DNA of 64,000 nucleotides from Solibacillus palustris (lineage in GTDB: Bacteria > Bacillota > Bacilli > Bacillales_A > Planococcaceae): the NCBI RefSeq assembly GCF_022549215.1, contig NZ_JAKZFC010000002.1, positions 372,001 through 436,000 on the forward strand, in the 5' to 3' direction. Below the pieces are notes generated by a model. The model searched no databases and was not told the origin of the DNA. It was given only the letters and a program-made list of their open reading frames with translations. Position 1 is the stretch's first letter. Every line of letters begins with the position of its first letter. Made by a program: the position numbers and the translations under genes. Positions 53,217-63,035 of this stretch are shown one piece after another.

Positions 53217-55046
53217 ATGACAGAACAATTATTTACACTACAAAACTCAATTGATAATCAAACGACATTACAACAATTTATCGAACGCTTAAAGCCGCTC
53301 CATGTAATTTTGTCGCAAAATACATATGTAAAAGATATGACAAATAGACTAAACCGTATTATTGAAGATGCTAGTAGCCAATCAATAATGTTGTTTTTAG
53401 GAAAAGAGCGCGTAGGTAAAACAACACTAATCAATAGTCTATTAGGTAGAAGTTTATTAGAAGATAGTAAAAACGAACCAACTCATGTGAATACTTTTAT
53501 CAAATATGGTGAGCAGGAATGTATTAAAGCAATATTTTTAGATGGGATGGTTGCAACTTTTGATATCTCGAAGTTAAATTTATTAACGGTTTCTACAAAC
53601 GAATGTGCTGAAATTATTCGCGAGCATATTGATTACCTAGAAATCTATATTAAACATGATTTATTGAAAGATGTGACAATTATAGACTCAATTGGACTTG
53701 AAGTAGGAGCAAATAATACCGCATATTTCTCGCAAAGTTTATTACAACGTGTGGATGAAGTGTTTTTCGTGCTGCGTGCTGGTTCTTCAGCAACAGAAGA
53801 TGAAGTGAATTTTATTAAAAAGCTAAATACATTAGGTATTACTGCAAATCTAGTAATTAATGGGATTGATCAATTAGATAATAAAGTAGAAAGTTTTATT
53901 GAAAAAGAGAATAATGTGTACGGTGAATATATAGGTCATAGTGTTGCTGTTTCGGCGTTAAATGCCTTACAAAGCCGTAAAACGAATAACTCCCAATTAT
54001 TAATTGATTCACGGATTACACAGCTTACGCAATTAATTCAAAACTTAGCGAACAATCAACAAAAGAAAACACGCCATGTTGTAGAGCTATTTATTAATTG
54101 GTTAGAGCGTTTTCGTAAAGAGGTAGAATTAATTCCGTTCCGTGAACCATATGTTTCGGCTTTTGCGAATGTGGAGCAATATAGCTCAGATTTTGACTTA
54201 GAATTTACACGTAAACAACGAGACCTTGCATTGATTTCAGCGTATGAAGAAGAATACGCAAGTGTTAGTAACGTATTTAAAGGCGTCCAAACTCTCTATC
54301 AATTGCTACAAAAATTAGCAAGTGATTTGTATTTACGTGATCCATTAGTAGAGAAATATGAAGAAATCGCTGTATTATATCAAAAGAATGTCCGCGATTA
54401 TCGCAAGCTGCATGTGGATTATACGATGGAATATGCACGCTTAGAAAAACAATATAAAAAGCAAACACATCAAAACTTAGCTTTCCCAATTCCACAAGAA
54501 GAAGCACAAGGAATTTTTTTAGAACGAATCAACTCATTAAACAAAATCCAATCACAGCTTACTGAAAAGTTAGAGCTTATCGGTAATTATGAGGAATTCG
54601 TACGTAAAAATTTATATGTAATTCAAAATCGTTTAAATGAGCTTGCAAAGAAACGTCTTTCAATTATTCAAGTGCAAGTAAGCGACTTAAATATTCAGCG
54701 TAAACGTGAACGTACATATTTAAAATCCTATGCTGATAAATTAACGGAGTTTAATTGTATTATAGAAGCGCAAAGTTTTTTAATGGATGCAATTTTTCCA
54801 TATTTAATTGAGCAACAGTTGCCAATTTCTGAACAAGAAAAAACGCATATTCGTAATACGATTGAATGTATTTGTGCGACTGATCTGACACATCAGGCGC
54901 TGTATAAACGTTTAAATATTGCCGATACAGATGATCTATTGACACAAATGGATTTTGATGCGAAATTCAAATTAATCGGGCTTAGCTTAACGGAAGCAGA
55001 TATTCTCTCTGAAATTCCTGAATTACCAAACGTGATTGAACAATAA
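53217..55046 (+). CDS. Dynamin-like GTPase, function unknown
   Basis: 609 residues. G1 GKERVGKTT (62-70), G3 DSIG (147-150) and G4-like NGID (205-208, with Gly instead of Lys) identify a dynamin-type GTPase. The rest (260-609) is predominantly helical with coiled-coil stretches, as in DynA/BDLP-type and IMM-GTPases, and I see no transmembrane segment. Bacterial dynamins reshape or repair membranes and can protect against phage or pore formers. ATG with AAAGGAG. Upstream is the divergent sulP gene. Downstream is a GC-rich repeat, then convergent yfkAB. The protein seems unlike DynA, which is about 1,190 residues with two GTPases. Confidence 0.75.
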   Translation: MTEQLFTLQNSIDNQTTLQQFIERLKPLHVILSQNTYVKDMTNRLNRIIEDASSQSIMLFLGKERVGKTTLINSLLGRSLLEDSKNEPTHVNTFIKYGEQECIKAIFLDGMVATFDISKLNLLTVSTNECAEIIREHIDYLEIYIKHDLLKDVTIIDSIGLEVGANNTAYFSQSLLQRVDEVFFVLRAGSSATEDEVNFIKKLNTLGITANLVINGIDQLDNKVESFIEKENNVYGEYIGHSVAVSALNALQSRKTNNSQLLIDSRITQLTQLIQNLANNQQKKTRHVVELFINWLERFRKEVELIPFREPYVSAFANVEQYSSDFDLEFTRKQRDLALISAYEEEYASVSNVFKGVQTLYQLLQKLASDLYLRDPLVEKYEEIAVLYQKNVRDYRKLHVDYTMEYARLEKQYKKQTHQNLAFPIPQEEAQGIFLERINSLNKIQSQLTEKLELIGNYEEFVRKNLYVIQNRLNELAKKRLSIIQVQVSDLNIQRKRERTYLKSYADKLTEFNCIIEAQSFLMDAIFPYLIEQQLPISEQEKTHIRNTIECICATDLTHQALYKRLNIADTDDLLTQMDFDAKFKLIGLSLTEADILSEIPELPNVIEQ

Positions 55047-55050
55047 AGTG

Positions 55051-55195
55051 AAACTTTGCTCGATGGGGGTTTTCCTCATCCCTCACCGAGTATTAGCTTT
55101 CGCCAATCGGGCTTTAGGAACAGTGGATCGCCTGCTTAACTGTCTCCTGACACTAGCCAGTTTGAAGTGGGCGTCTTACTGTCCTTTAATGCGTG
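55051..55195. repeat. GC-rich intergenic element after the dynamin gene
   Basis: About 145 bases of clearly higher GC content with pieces such as CACCGAGTATTAGC, CCAATCGGGC and AACTGTCTCCTGACACTAGC. It has no coding character and sits directly behind a stop, like other elements in the window; not alignable to them by eye. Confidence 0.4.
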
Positions 55196-55196
55196 A

Positions 55197-55240
55197 AAAA
55201 AAGAGCGGAACAGGTGCAAATTAGCCCTTGTTCCGCTCTT
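55197..55240. terminator. Bidirectional terminator between the dynamin and yfkAB genes
   Basis: AAGAGCGGAACAGG and CCTTGTTCCGCTCTT arms, T-rich outside on both strands. Confidence 0.85.
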
Positions 55241-55268
55241 CATTTATTTTTATGGATTGGAAAGACAG

Positions 55269-56408
55269 TTATTTTGATACAATTTGAACTTCTTTTACTG
55301 AATCGCTAACAAATTGTTGGTCTTCATAGTACATATTTTTTACTAATACATTTGGACCAAGGCATTTTACAGCAGAGCAATGACAGTTTAAGCTTTTTGC
55401 TAAGTCTGTGTCCATCCATTTGTTAAAAACATCAGGTAATGAATCGGTTTTTATATTTCCTAACGCAGGTGTATCGCCGAAATCCGTTACAATGACATCA
55501 CCAGTAAAGATATTAACATTCAAGCGTGAACGGCCATCTGGATCATTACGCATTGTTACTTTTTTCTCTTCACGTAAGCGTGATAATAATTGCTGGTCTT
55601 TTTCAGAAGGAATGCAAGGATAGAACGGTAAAGTACCGAAAAGCATCCATGTATTTTCATCACGAATGTCAAGTAAATGGTTAATCGCGTTACGTGTTTC
55701 TTCTAATGAAAGAGATGTTAGCGCACTAGCAAAATCTGAAGGGTACATTGGGTGTACCTCATGACGAGCGCATTTCATTTCATTGACAATTTGGTGGTGA
55801 ATATGCTCTAAGTAGGGCAATGTTTTTTTATTTAACATTGTTTCGGCTGATACCATGACACCGTTTTCCGCAAGCATACGCGAGTTGTCAATCATGCGTT
55901 GGAAAAGCGCGGCACGTTGGTCAAATGTTGGTTTTCGTTCCATCATTGCAAATCCTGTTTCGACAAATTCTTCAATCGTGCCCCAGTTATGAGAAATATG
56001 GAGTACATCTAAATAAGGTGCGATTTCAAGGTAGCGTTCACCGTCGATTGTTAAATTCGAGTTCATTTGCGTTCGAACGCCTCGTTCATGGGCATATTTT
56101 AATAAGGGCAATACATATTCACGAACCGATTTGCGACTCATCATCGGTTCACCCCCAGTTATTGAGATTGTTTTTAAGTGTGGTATTTCATCTAATCTCT
56201 GTAAAATTAATTCGATTGGTAATGCGTCGGGGTCTTTTGTTTGTAATGTATAGCCGACAGCACAGTGAGCGCAGCGCATATTACATAATGTTGTGGTAGT
56301 AAATTCGATATTGGATAATGTTAAGCCCCCATGCTTTTCAATATCTAAGTAAGCTTCCCATGGATCGTAACTTGGTGTAATTTCTTTTAACGTCGTCATT
56401 TTAATCAA
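55269..56408 (-). CDS. yfkAB: Radical SAM/CxCxxxxC motif protein, YfkAB type
   Basis: 379 residues. Radical SAM cluster CNMRCAHC (CxxxCxxC, near residue 42), GGEPMMS near 81, MNSNLTI near 115. The C-terminus carries CHCSAVKC (CxCxxxxC), which in relatives binds a second Fe-S cluster. In B. subtilis the gene was once split (yfkA, yfkB) by annotation; here the frame is intact. Function unknown; probably a modification enzyme. TTG 56408 has GGAAG just upstream; ATG 56399 is the alternative. Convergent with the dynamin gene. Confidence 0.88.
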   Translation of the reverse strand: MIKMTTLKEITPSYDPWEAYLDIEKHGGLTLSNIEFTTTTLCNMRCAHCAVGYTLQTKDPDALPIELILQRLDEIPHLKTISITGGEPMMSRKSVREYVLPLLKYAHERGVRTQMNSNLTIDGERYLEIAPYLDVLHISHNWGTIEEFVETGFAMMERKPTFDQRAALFQRMIDNSRMLAENGVMVSAETMLNKKTLPYLEHIHHQIVNEMKCARHEVHPMYPSDFASALTSLSLEETRNAINHLLDIRDENTWMLFGTLPFYPCIPSEKDQQLLSRLREEKKVTMRNDPDGRSRLNVNIFTGDVIVTDFGDTPALGNIKTDSLPDVFNKWMDTDLAKSLNCHCSAVKCLGPNVLVKNMYYEDQQFVSDSVKEVQIVSK

Positions 56409-56527
56409 TTACTTCCTTTCTAACGATTTATTGTCTCATAAATTACAATGAAAGCAAATGTATAACACATATTTTAATAGAAATTTTGTCATAGTGTATG
56501 GATGAGAAGTTAAATGAAGTCGCAAAC

Positions 56528-56573
56528 TAAAAAACCTACAACATTGAAACAGAAAGAAATGTTGTAGGTTTTT
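56528..56573 (-). terminator. Terminator of the beta-helix gene
   Basis: AAAACCTACAACATT and AATGTTGTAGGTTTT arms; on the minus strand TTTTAGTTT follows. Confidence 0.85.
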
Positions 56574-56608
56574 ATAATATTTTCAATTGTGGTATTAAAA
56601 GATTCCAA

Positions 56609-58543
56609 TTAATTTAATTCATCTAATGTATGTGTAATTTGGCTATTGTTTTCACTGTAAAATTTATTACCAATGGAGTTTTCAACCGTCGTATGAACTA
56701 AGTCGATTTTCGAATGATTGACCGCTTGTACGTTAAAGTTATACTTATCATTTTGAATAATACAATTATTTGCATGAAGTGTTGAGTTGTTTTGTACATA
56801 AATATCTGATTCATGACCTTCTGTTAGCTGTGTAGCCGATAGCTCGACAGCCGAATCCAAATCAATCCATATTTGCGGGTACATGTGATTTGATATAAAA
56901 GAATCTTGAATAAATGCTTCTGCGTGATTTTCGATAATAAAGCCGTTCCGTTCTCCTTGCAATAATTCACTATTTTTGAAAATAACCGAGCTATCATTAA
57001 CGATGATTTGTGGCAATTTATGTGTCGTTATTTGGCTTTCGATAATATGCATCGTTGCATCCTTCATTACTTTGATGCCGTTACTATCACCACCACTTAT
57101 ACGTGATTTAAAAATACACGCTTTTGTTTGTCCGACAATTTCAACCTGTACGCCTGTACCATCTTTAATGGTCGTTTCAGAGACATCCAATTGACATCTA
57201 TCCACCATAAAAATCCCCTTACCACCGAATAATTCACTGTGTGAAATCGACACATTGGCATGCTCCTTACCCGCAATATGGGGCATTTCGTTGTTGCTAA
57301 AATTGCATCCTTCAATTGTAGTATTAGCACCTTTGACTGATAAAATGCCATTCCCTTTATTTTGCTGAATTATTGAATCCAAAATGAAAATTTCAGCATC
57401 AATCACGATTATGGCGGTATTTTCTTGATTGTTAATGGTGCTCGTAACTACTGAGCAAGAAGAACTTTTTTCTACAAATATTCCCACTTGTTTGCCGTCC
57501 TTGATTGTTGTGTCTTTCAATGTACAAATCGATTGCTCCGATAAAAATAATTGTGATAATTCATTATCTGCAAATATGGTTTCGCTAAAGTTAGCAATCG
57601 ATTTATCTTTTAATTGCATGCCCACACCTTGACAGCTATAAATTTGGCAACTAGTCATATTTAATAGAGAGGCCAATGTTAGCTGAACGTTTGCAATTTT
57701 ATGAAAGGAAAAAGATGTATTTGTAATGGTTGCTTCTGCACCTTCACGCAACATGACACCAGATTCGTTGCCGTATTGGATTATACTATTTGATAATTGT
57801 AGCTCACTATTTTGAATCCATAGCTGTGGTAAGGCGTGATGCTGCATAACGGTATTATTAATTAGAATTTTTGATTGCTCTGATGCATATATACCATTAC
57901 CTTCACCATGTTCAATTCCACAGCCTTGCATATGAAGGGTAGAGGCGGCTTGGATAATCAGTTGTGTGCCAGTATGATGATGCATTTTGACATTATCTAG
58001 TTGTGCATCGGAAGCATTTTTTAACCAAATGGCATGGTTTGCTTTTAATAATTCACAATTTTTTAATTCAATTGAAGAATTATCGATTAATAAATGTGTC
58101 TTTTCGTTGCTTTCGAAATAGCAATTGTCCAATGTGGCATAACTTTTATTAAGCAATACAACTGCCACATCTATCGCCCCGATAAAATTGCATTTTTCTG
58201 CATGAGCTTTACCACCGTTTAATGAAAGCAATACATTTGACAGTGAGCCATTTAGCACGCAATTTGTTAATGTAATGGAGCCTTCGACATAGATTTGTGT
58301 AGTGGGATGAAGGGTGATATTTTCTAACGTTAAATGTTTTGTTTTGGGAACAATCACAATACCTTCAATTAATACATGCTCTGCTACCTTTGCGGTAATC
58401 GTGACATCTTTCTGTATTGTTATGGATTCCTTATATTTACCGGCTGCCACTAAAATTTCATCGCCATAATTTGCTTTTTGTACGGCGCGTTCGACTGTTT
58501 TAATCATAGAAAAAACAGAGGTAGACACTTTAATTATCGGCAT
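56609..58543 (-). CDS. Large right-handed parallel beta-helix protein, cytosolic
   Basis: 644 residues. An N-terminal leader segment resembling the pectate-lyase-like start (YGDEILVAAGKYKESITI) is followed by repeated ~23-residue coils, each with a short hydrophobic-polar strand pattern and a small/asn turn (for example LDNCYFESNEK, LKNCELLKANHAI, ITNTSFSFHK). I count more than 20 coils. No signal peptide, lipobox or anchor is seen, so it is presumably inside the cell, which is unusual for extracellular carbohydrate-acting beta-helix enzymes. The ATG follows AAGGGGGGGTAATA. Divergent from the RavA-ViaA-like operon. Confidence 0.82.
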   Translation of the reverse strand: MPIIKVSTSVFSMIKTVERAVQKANYGDEILVAAGKYKESITIQKDVTITAKVAEHVLIEGIVIVPKTKHLTLENITLHPTTQIYVEGSITLTNCVLNGSLSNVLLSLNGGKAHAEKCNFIGAIDVAVVLLNKSYATLDNCYFESNEKTHLLIDNSSIELKNCELLKANHAIWLKNASDAQLDNVKMHHHTGTQLIIQAASTLHMQGCGIEHGEGNGIYASEQSKILINNTVMQHHALPQLWIQNSELQLSNSIIQYGNESGVMLREGAEATITNTSFSFHKIANVQLTLASLLNMTSCQIYSCQGVGMQLKDKSIANFSETIFADNELSQLFLSEQSICTLKDTTIKDGKQVGIFVEKSSSCSVVTSTINNQENTAIIVIDAEIFILDSIIQQNKGNGILSVKGANTTIEGCNFSNNEMPHIAGKEHANVSISHSELFGGKGIFMVDRCQLDVSETTIKDGTGVQVEIVGQTKACIFKSRISGGDSNGIKVMKDATMHIIESQITTHKLPQIIVNDSSVIFKNSELLQGERNGFIIENHAEAFIQDSFISNHMYPQIWIDLDSAVELSATQLTEGHESDIYVQNNSTLHANNCIIQNDKYNFNVQAVNHSKIDLVHTTVENSIGNKFYSENNSQITHTLDELN

Positions 58544-58775
58544 ATTACCCCCCCTTAAACATGCTATATGTTATAGGGTTGTGGAAAATACCAAAGTTAA
58601 TCAATAATATTAAAAAAACTAACAAAACATTATTGTGAATAGTAATACTTTAGATATGTAAAGTGGGCTACCTAATGATTCGGATTATTTGATTGGAGGT
58701 ATACTCACAAGTAGGGGGAGTAAAAGTATGAATGAAGTGCAGTGTTCCTTATTTTTGGCAGGCTACGGCAAAGCT

Positions 58776-58803
58776 AAAACCAATCGCCGTCTAGATTGGT
58801 TTT
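58776..58803. terminator. Perfect hairpin in a short 25-residue frame
   Basis: AAAACCAATC and GATTGGTTTT with an 8-base loop. Could terminate a short leader transcript. Confidence 0.5.
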
Positions 58804-59045
58804 AACTTCTGCGACGAAAGCGAAACGACAGTCGCATGACAGAATTATGGCCACGGGTTACGTGAATTTTAATTTGGCGGGCCTTGCATGCGGCATTAAA
58901 GATAGTAGTTGCTTTGTAAAAATTAGCTACTTTAGATTGCGTCAAAAACAAAACCATTCTTAGATTAATGTAGACTTTATTTTAATAAACAAAGCTTAAT
59001 ACAGCACGTTTTATTAAAACCTTTATAGTATAAACGAATTTTAAC

Positions 59046-59190
59046 TTGATAGTAGAGTGGCGCGAAGTGAAGAGGGCGACTTCTAGGGGATCAAGCGTGC
59101 GCGGAAAATCCACTCATTTGCGCCACCGTAAGAGGCACAAATGAGTTAGTTGTAGCCACGCCCCCAGAAAAGCGTCCCCCGTAACGTAGC
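59046..59190. repeat. GC-rich dispersed element with internal hairpin
   Basis: Begins TAGAGTGGCGCGAAGTGAAG and contains GCGACTTCTAGGGGATCAAG and later CCCCCAGAAAAGCGTCCCCC. The architecture (a GCGACT...GGGG part facing CCCC...AAAGCGTCC) resembles the widespread intergenic repeats of Bacillaceae genomes. The centre has a hairpin, CTCATTTG...CAAATGAG (59113-59145). Confidence 0.5.
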
Positions 59191-59306
59191 AGAACGGATT
59201 TTATTAGATAAATGCACTTGATTCTAAATTTTGTATTGTTAAATGCTCATTATAAGTAACTATTTGCGAATTCTAATAAGAAGTTGATTGAAAGGAGAGT
59301 GCACTA

Positions 59307-60425
59307 TTGTCTAAGCAATTACAAAATATTCAACAAAAATTAAATGAACGTTTTTATGACCGTGAAGAAGAGATTGAAGCGTTACTTACCGCACTACTTT
59401 CTAAACAACATCTATTATTTATTGGACCTGCTGGAACAGGGAAAAGTGTGCTGTCATCAATGCTTGGAGAGATTGTTGAGGAGAGTCGCTACTTTCAGCA
59501 TTTGTTGACACCATTTAGTACACCAGAAGAATTATTTGGGGTATTGTCATTAAAAGATTTAGAGCAAGGAGTATATAAACGTAATGTCTCGAACATGCTA
59601 CCGGAAGCACATTTTGCCTTTATCGATGAAATTTTCAAAGCCAATTCAGCAATTTTAAACTCATTATTAACATTAATTAATGAGCGCATCTACTATAATA
59701 ACGGCGTACCCATTCCTGCGCCGCTGATGACAATTGTCGGTTCTTCTAATGAATATATTGAAGAGGGGGAAGGTCTAGAAGCATTATTTGACCGATTTTT
59801 ACTGCGCTATGAAGTGAACTATATTCGTGAACAAGATACATTCATTGCGATGTTAAAAGACCAAAATCCTAGTCATATTCCGAAAATGACAATGCAAGAA
59901 CTGTGTGAACATCAAACCCGTGTTGCTAACATCACAATATCCGATACGATTTATCAAGCAATCGCGAAAATTCGTCAGGCACTTCAAGATGTAGGAATTC
60001 GTCCATCTGATCGTCGTTTCAAGCAATCGCTTTCAATTTTACGCGCAAAAGCATATTTATCAGGTCGCTCAGAAGTAATACACGCAGATTTATTTATTAT
60101 GGCCAATATTTTATGGGAAACCATTGATCAAAAAAATGCGACGCAAGAAATTATTAACGAAACGGCATTTGATACAGTCGATGCGTTTATTCATCGAACT
60201 ACGACAGAATTTGAAACAATTTTAATGACAGCTCAAAATACGATGCTTCTTAAAACGCCCCATGCTCGTACACAGCTTAGCCATTTATTAATGCAAGGTA
60301 AAACGTTATACATTGAAGTAGAAAATATGAACCGACAAATACCAAATCGTCCAGAGTTACAACATTTAAAGACGGATATTCACAAGCGCTTATTACAAAT
60401 GACGTCGGATGTCATCGGTTTTTAA
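59307..60425 (+). CDS. MoxR/RavA-type AAA+ ATPase
   Basis: 372 residues. Walker A GPAGTGKS (near residue 38), Walker B FAFIDEIFKAN (near 100) with the RavA-like continuation SAILNSLLTLINERIYYN, sensor 1 IVGSSNEY (near 148) and arginine finger LFDRFLLRYE (near 163); the C-terminal lid contains IRPSDRRFKQSL. MoxR ATPases act as chaperones for metal insertion or complex assembly together with VWA proteins. RavA of E. coli has extra C-terminal domains that are not obvious here. TTG start with AAAGGAGA. First gene of a three-gene operon with ViaA-like and DUF2785 genes. Confidence 0.88.
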   Translation: MSKQLQNIQQKLNERFYDREEEIEALLTALLSKQHLLFIGPAGTGKSVLSSMLGEIVEESRYFQHLLTPFSTPEELFGVLSLKDLEQGVYKRNVSNMLPEAHFAFIDEIFKANSAILNSLLTLINERIYYNNGVPIPAPLMTIVGSSNEYIEEGEGLEALFDRFLLRYEVNYIREQDTFIAMLKDQNPSHIPKMTMQELCEHQTRVANITISDTIYQAIAKIRQALQDVGIRPSDRRFKQSLSILRAKAYLSGRSEVIHADLFIMANILWETIDQKNATQEIINETAFDTVDAFIHRTTTEFETILMTAQNTMLLKTPHARTQLSHLLMQGKTLYIEVENMNRQIPNRPELQHLKTDIHKRLLQMTSDVIGF

Positions 60426-60474
60426 CAGTTTGTAACACTAAGGCAATATGCATTTCATATTAGGTGGGGATAGG

Positions 60475-61968
60475 TTGGAGAAAAATAGTTCTGTTTTGTA
60501 TAACCAATCAATTTTTAATATAAGCAATTTGCAAAAAGCGCGCTTTAATGAGCTATTAAAAATGGCCAAGCTTTTGCGCGATAGCTGTATGGAAGGAGAA
60601 AAAATACTCACTGGCTTCACAAATATCATCGGGGATACGTGGTATGCATTTTTCAACAAAGGACCAATACTTCAGGAAACAGCATGGCAAATTAATGAAA
60701 TGCAATATGATTTCATTTTTAATTTGTTGAAAAATGATGAATACATTCAATGGCATCAGCTAACAAAAGGAGATGAGCTACTTAGTGTGCTGACCGCGAT
60801 TAGTATGGCCGACCAATTAATTAAAGCGATTAAAGATTCTCAACAAATGAAGCAAAATGAGCAAAAACAAAAATTGGCAGAGCGTATCAAAGAATATGCT
60901 AAAAAGCGGATCGGAGAACTAGATCAAAAAATACAGGAATCTACGACTGATCTGATGAAGGAAGCATACAAACGCCAAAAGTACATTTATGAAGAGCGCT
61001 TAAAAAATGCCAATCATGAAATTACTACTTCACAGCAGCAATTAAAGAAACAAATAAAGCACATCAGTGAACAGTCCCTCGGTAAAATCATTCAACAAAA
61101 TAAGAAAAAAATCCATAATACAAAAAAGGCCATTGTAACGGTAGGGACGATGGATGATAAAAAAATTGCTCATGTACCGTTAATTGACCAATTTGCACTA
61201 GCAGAAAAGATTAGCGCACATAAGGAATTACAAAGGGTAGCGGATTTAGTAGGTCGTTTTAAGCATATTGCGTTGAAAAAACAAAAAACAAAACACAAGC
61301 ATACGATGGAACGTAAAAATATTTCTATTGGACAAGAAGTTTCGAGACTTTTACCAACAGAGTTAGCGAATTACGTCATGGACCATAGTAAGAAGGATTT
61401 TTTACGTCGTTTTAGTGAGTCACAAACGCTTGTTTTTGAAACAAAAGGCAAGGATCGTAAAGGAAAAGGACCAATTATTATTTGCATGGATGAAAGTAGC
61501 TCCATGACTTCGATTAAAGAGCATAGTAAGGCATTTTGTATTGCGCTTCTTACAATTGCTAAAAAACAAAAACGTGATATTGCTATTATTCCATTTGCTA
61601 GTACTGTTGGGGAAATTCAAGTTTTTCGTAAAGGACAAGCAACTACACAAGACTTACTTACATTTAGTAATAGTTTTTTAGGAGGTGGAACAAATTATGA
61701 GCAGCCATTACAAGAGTCACTTAACATTTTATTGCAAAGCGAGTTTAATGATGCGGATATATTATTCGTTACAGATGGCTCGAGTTTTTTATCGACACGC
61801 TTTATTGACGAATTTAATGCGACTAAAAAGAAAAAACAATTTGAATGCACAGCTGTCATTTTAACAAATTTATTTAATACGGTTGATGTCAATGTGGTCA
61901 ATAAATTTTCGGATCGTGTCATTGAAGTAAATGAATTATTCGATGCAGGAGATGTATTCGTTTTATAG
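60475..61968 (+). CDS. VWA-domain protein, ViaA-like partner of the MoxR ATPase
   Basis: About 497 residues from TTG 60475, which has AGGTGGGGA upstream; an ATG at 60448 has a weak site. The N-terminal ~300 residues are helical with charged coiled coils (residues ~130-230). The C-terminal VWA domain has a full MIDAS: CMDESSSM (DxSxS, near residue 342), Thr in GGGTNYEQPL (near 410) and Asp in FVTDGSS (near 436). ViaA-type proteins stimulate RavA in E. coli and connect it to Fe-S and respiratory proteins. Follows the ATPase gene by 49 bases. Confidence 0.85.
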   Translation: MEKNSSVLYNQSIFNISNLQKARFNELLKMAKLLRDSCMEGEKILTGFTNIIGDTWYAFFNKGPILQETAWQINEMQYDFIFNLLKNDEYIQWHQLTKGDELLSVLTAISMADQLIKAIKDSQQMKQNEQKQKLAERIKEYAKKRIGELDQKIQESTTDLMKEAYKRQKYIYEERLKNANHEITTSQQQLKKQIKHISEQSLGKIIQQNKKKIHNTKKAIVTVGTMDDKKIAHVPLIDQFALAEKISAHKELQRVADLVGRFKHIALKKQKTKHKHTMERKNISIGQEVSRLLPTELANYVMDHSKKDFLRRFSESQTLVFETKGKDRKGKGPIIICMDESSSMTSIKEHSKAFCIALLTIAKKQKRDIAIIPFASTVGEIQVFRKGQATTQDLLTFSNSFLGGGTNYEQPLQESLNILLQSEFNDADILFVTDGSSFLSTRFIDEFNATKKKKQFECTAVILTNLFNTVDVNVVNKFSDRVIEVNELFDAGDVFVL

Positions 61969-62044
61969 TGAAATGGATTCTTTCTAGTCAAACAGCCTAT
62001 TGTCTCTTACAATGGAATAGGTGAAAGATATAGGGGGGGTTTTT

Positions 62045-62881
62045 TTGTACGCAGAAGAATATTATCAAATTTTTGAGCTATCGATGGAAGCACGTAAACA
62101 GTATATTGAAAAACATCCATTAGTTATGAAGCATGTATTACAAAACGTAGGACATGATCAAGCTAATTTACGTGATCAATTGAATTATCGTTTATTTATT
62201 CAATTATTATCAGAAAATGTATTATCTAAAACAACGATTCATGACTTTGTTGACGAACTTTCCTCTATTAAGGGGTTAGTTTTTAATATTGGAGAAAAGC
62301 AAACGAACAGTGTATTTTTGCGTTCTTATGCAGCGTTATTTTTAGCTGCAATTGTGAATGCTGACCGTCAATTACAGTATTTAACAGATGAACAATTTGA
62401 ATTGATAACACACAATGCGATTTCACTTTTGGCAAAAGAGCAAGATTTGCGCAGTTTTGTTAGTGCGGAGCATGGCTGGGCACATAGTATTGCAAACTGT
62501 AGTGAATTATTGTGCGCTATCATTCAGCATCCAAAATTTCAAATTCGTCATACTGCGCAAATATTACAAGCAATTCGCACGAACATTTGGAAAGGATATG
62601 TATTCCAAGATGATGAAGAAGAACGTTTCTGCAATATTATTGAAGCGTTATTATCAAAAGGTATAGATGAGGAGCTATTCATTGAGTGGATTGAACAATT
62701 GTTTGATCGCTTGCAAATGGTTGCGTATGAGCAAGGTTATGATGCGATTTGGTTTAAAGCACGTACTAACCAATTAAACATTGCAAAAACACTTTACTTC
62801 TATTTAAAATTTGCGAATCGAAATGACAAATTACGTGGGATTGTATCCATCTTTATTCAACGCTGGATTAAATTAAATTAG
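62045..62881 (+). CDS. DUF2785 protein, third gene of the RavA-like operon
   Basis: About 278 residues from TTG 62045, preceded by GGGGGGG; an ATG at 62021 would place the ribosome site inside the frame. All-helical; the segment SAEHGWAHSIANCSELLCAI (near residue 140) is the DUF2785 signature (GWxHxxA), with conserved His that may bind a metal. Function unknown. It lies 76 bases behind the VWA gene, with a weak hairpin CCTATT/AATAGG between. Its tight packing with a MoxR/VWA pair is not a context I know for this family. Confidence 0.72.
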   Translation: MYAEEYYQIFELSMEARKQYIEKHPLVMKHVLQNVGHDQANLRDQLNYRLFIQLLSENVLSKTTIHDFVDELSSIKGLVFNIGEKQTNSVFLRSYAALFLAAIVNADRQLQYLTDEQFELITHNAISLLAKEQDLRSFVSAEHGWAHSIANCSELLCAIIQHPKFQIRHTAQILQAIRTNIWKGYVFQDDEEERFCNIIEALLSKGIDEELFIEWIEQLFDRLQMVAYEQGYDAIWFKARTNQLNIAKTLYFYLKFANRNDKLRGIVSIFIQRWIKLN

Positions 62882-63035
62882 ATTAATTTACGCTTACATC
62901 AGTTTGTTAGGTGAGATTCAAGCTGATAATTATTTTTGTGAAATACTAATTGTCAAATCTGGTAAATGAAAATCCAAATAAATGCGCATAATTTCTAAAT
63001 AATATTGTAGAATAAATGTGTATTTCCGATAGGTC

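Larger units (their letters stand above)
58544..59306. other. 763-base region between beta-helix gene and RavA-like operon
   Basis: No gene of normal size. Contains a tiny frame at 58728-58805 (25 residues, after AGTAGGGGGAGT) whose end overlaps a perfect hairpin, AAAACCAATC/GATTGGTTTT (58776-58803), and a GC-rich element at 59046-59190. The shared promoter region of the beta-helix gene and of ravA should lie at its two ends. Confidence 0.5.
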
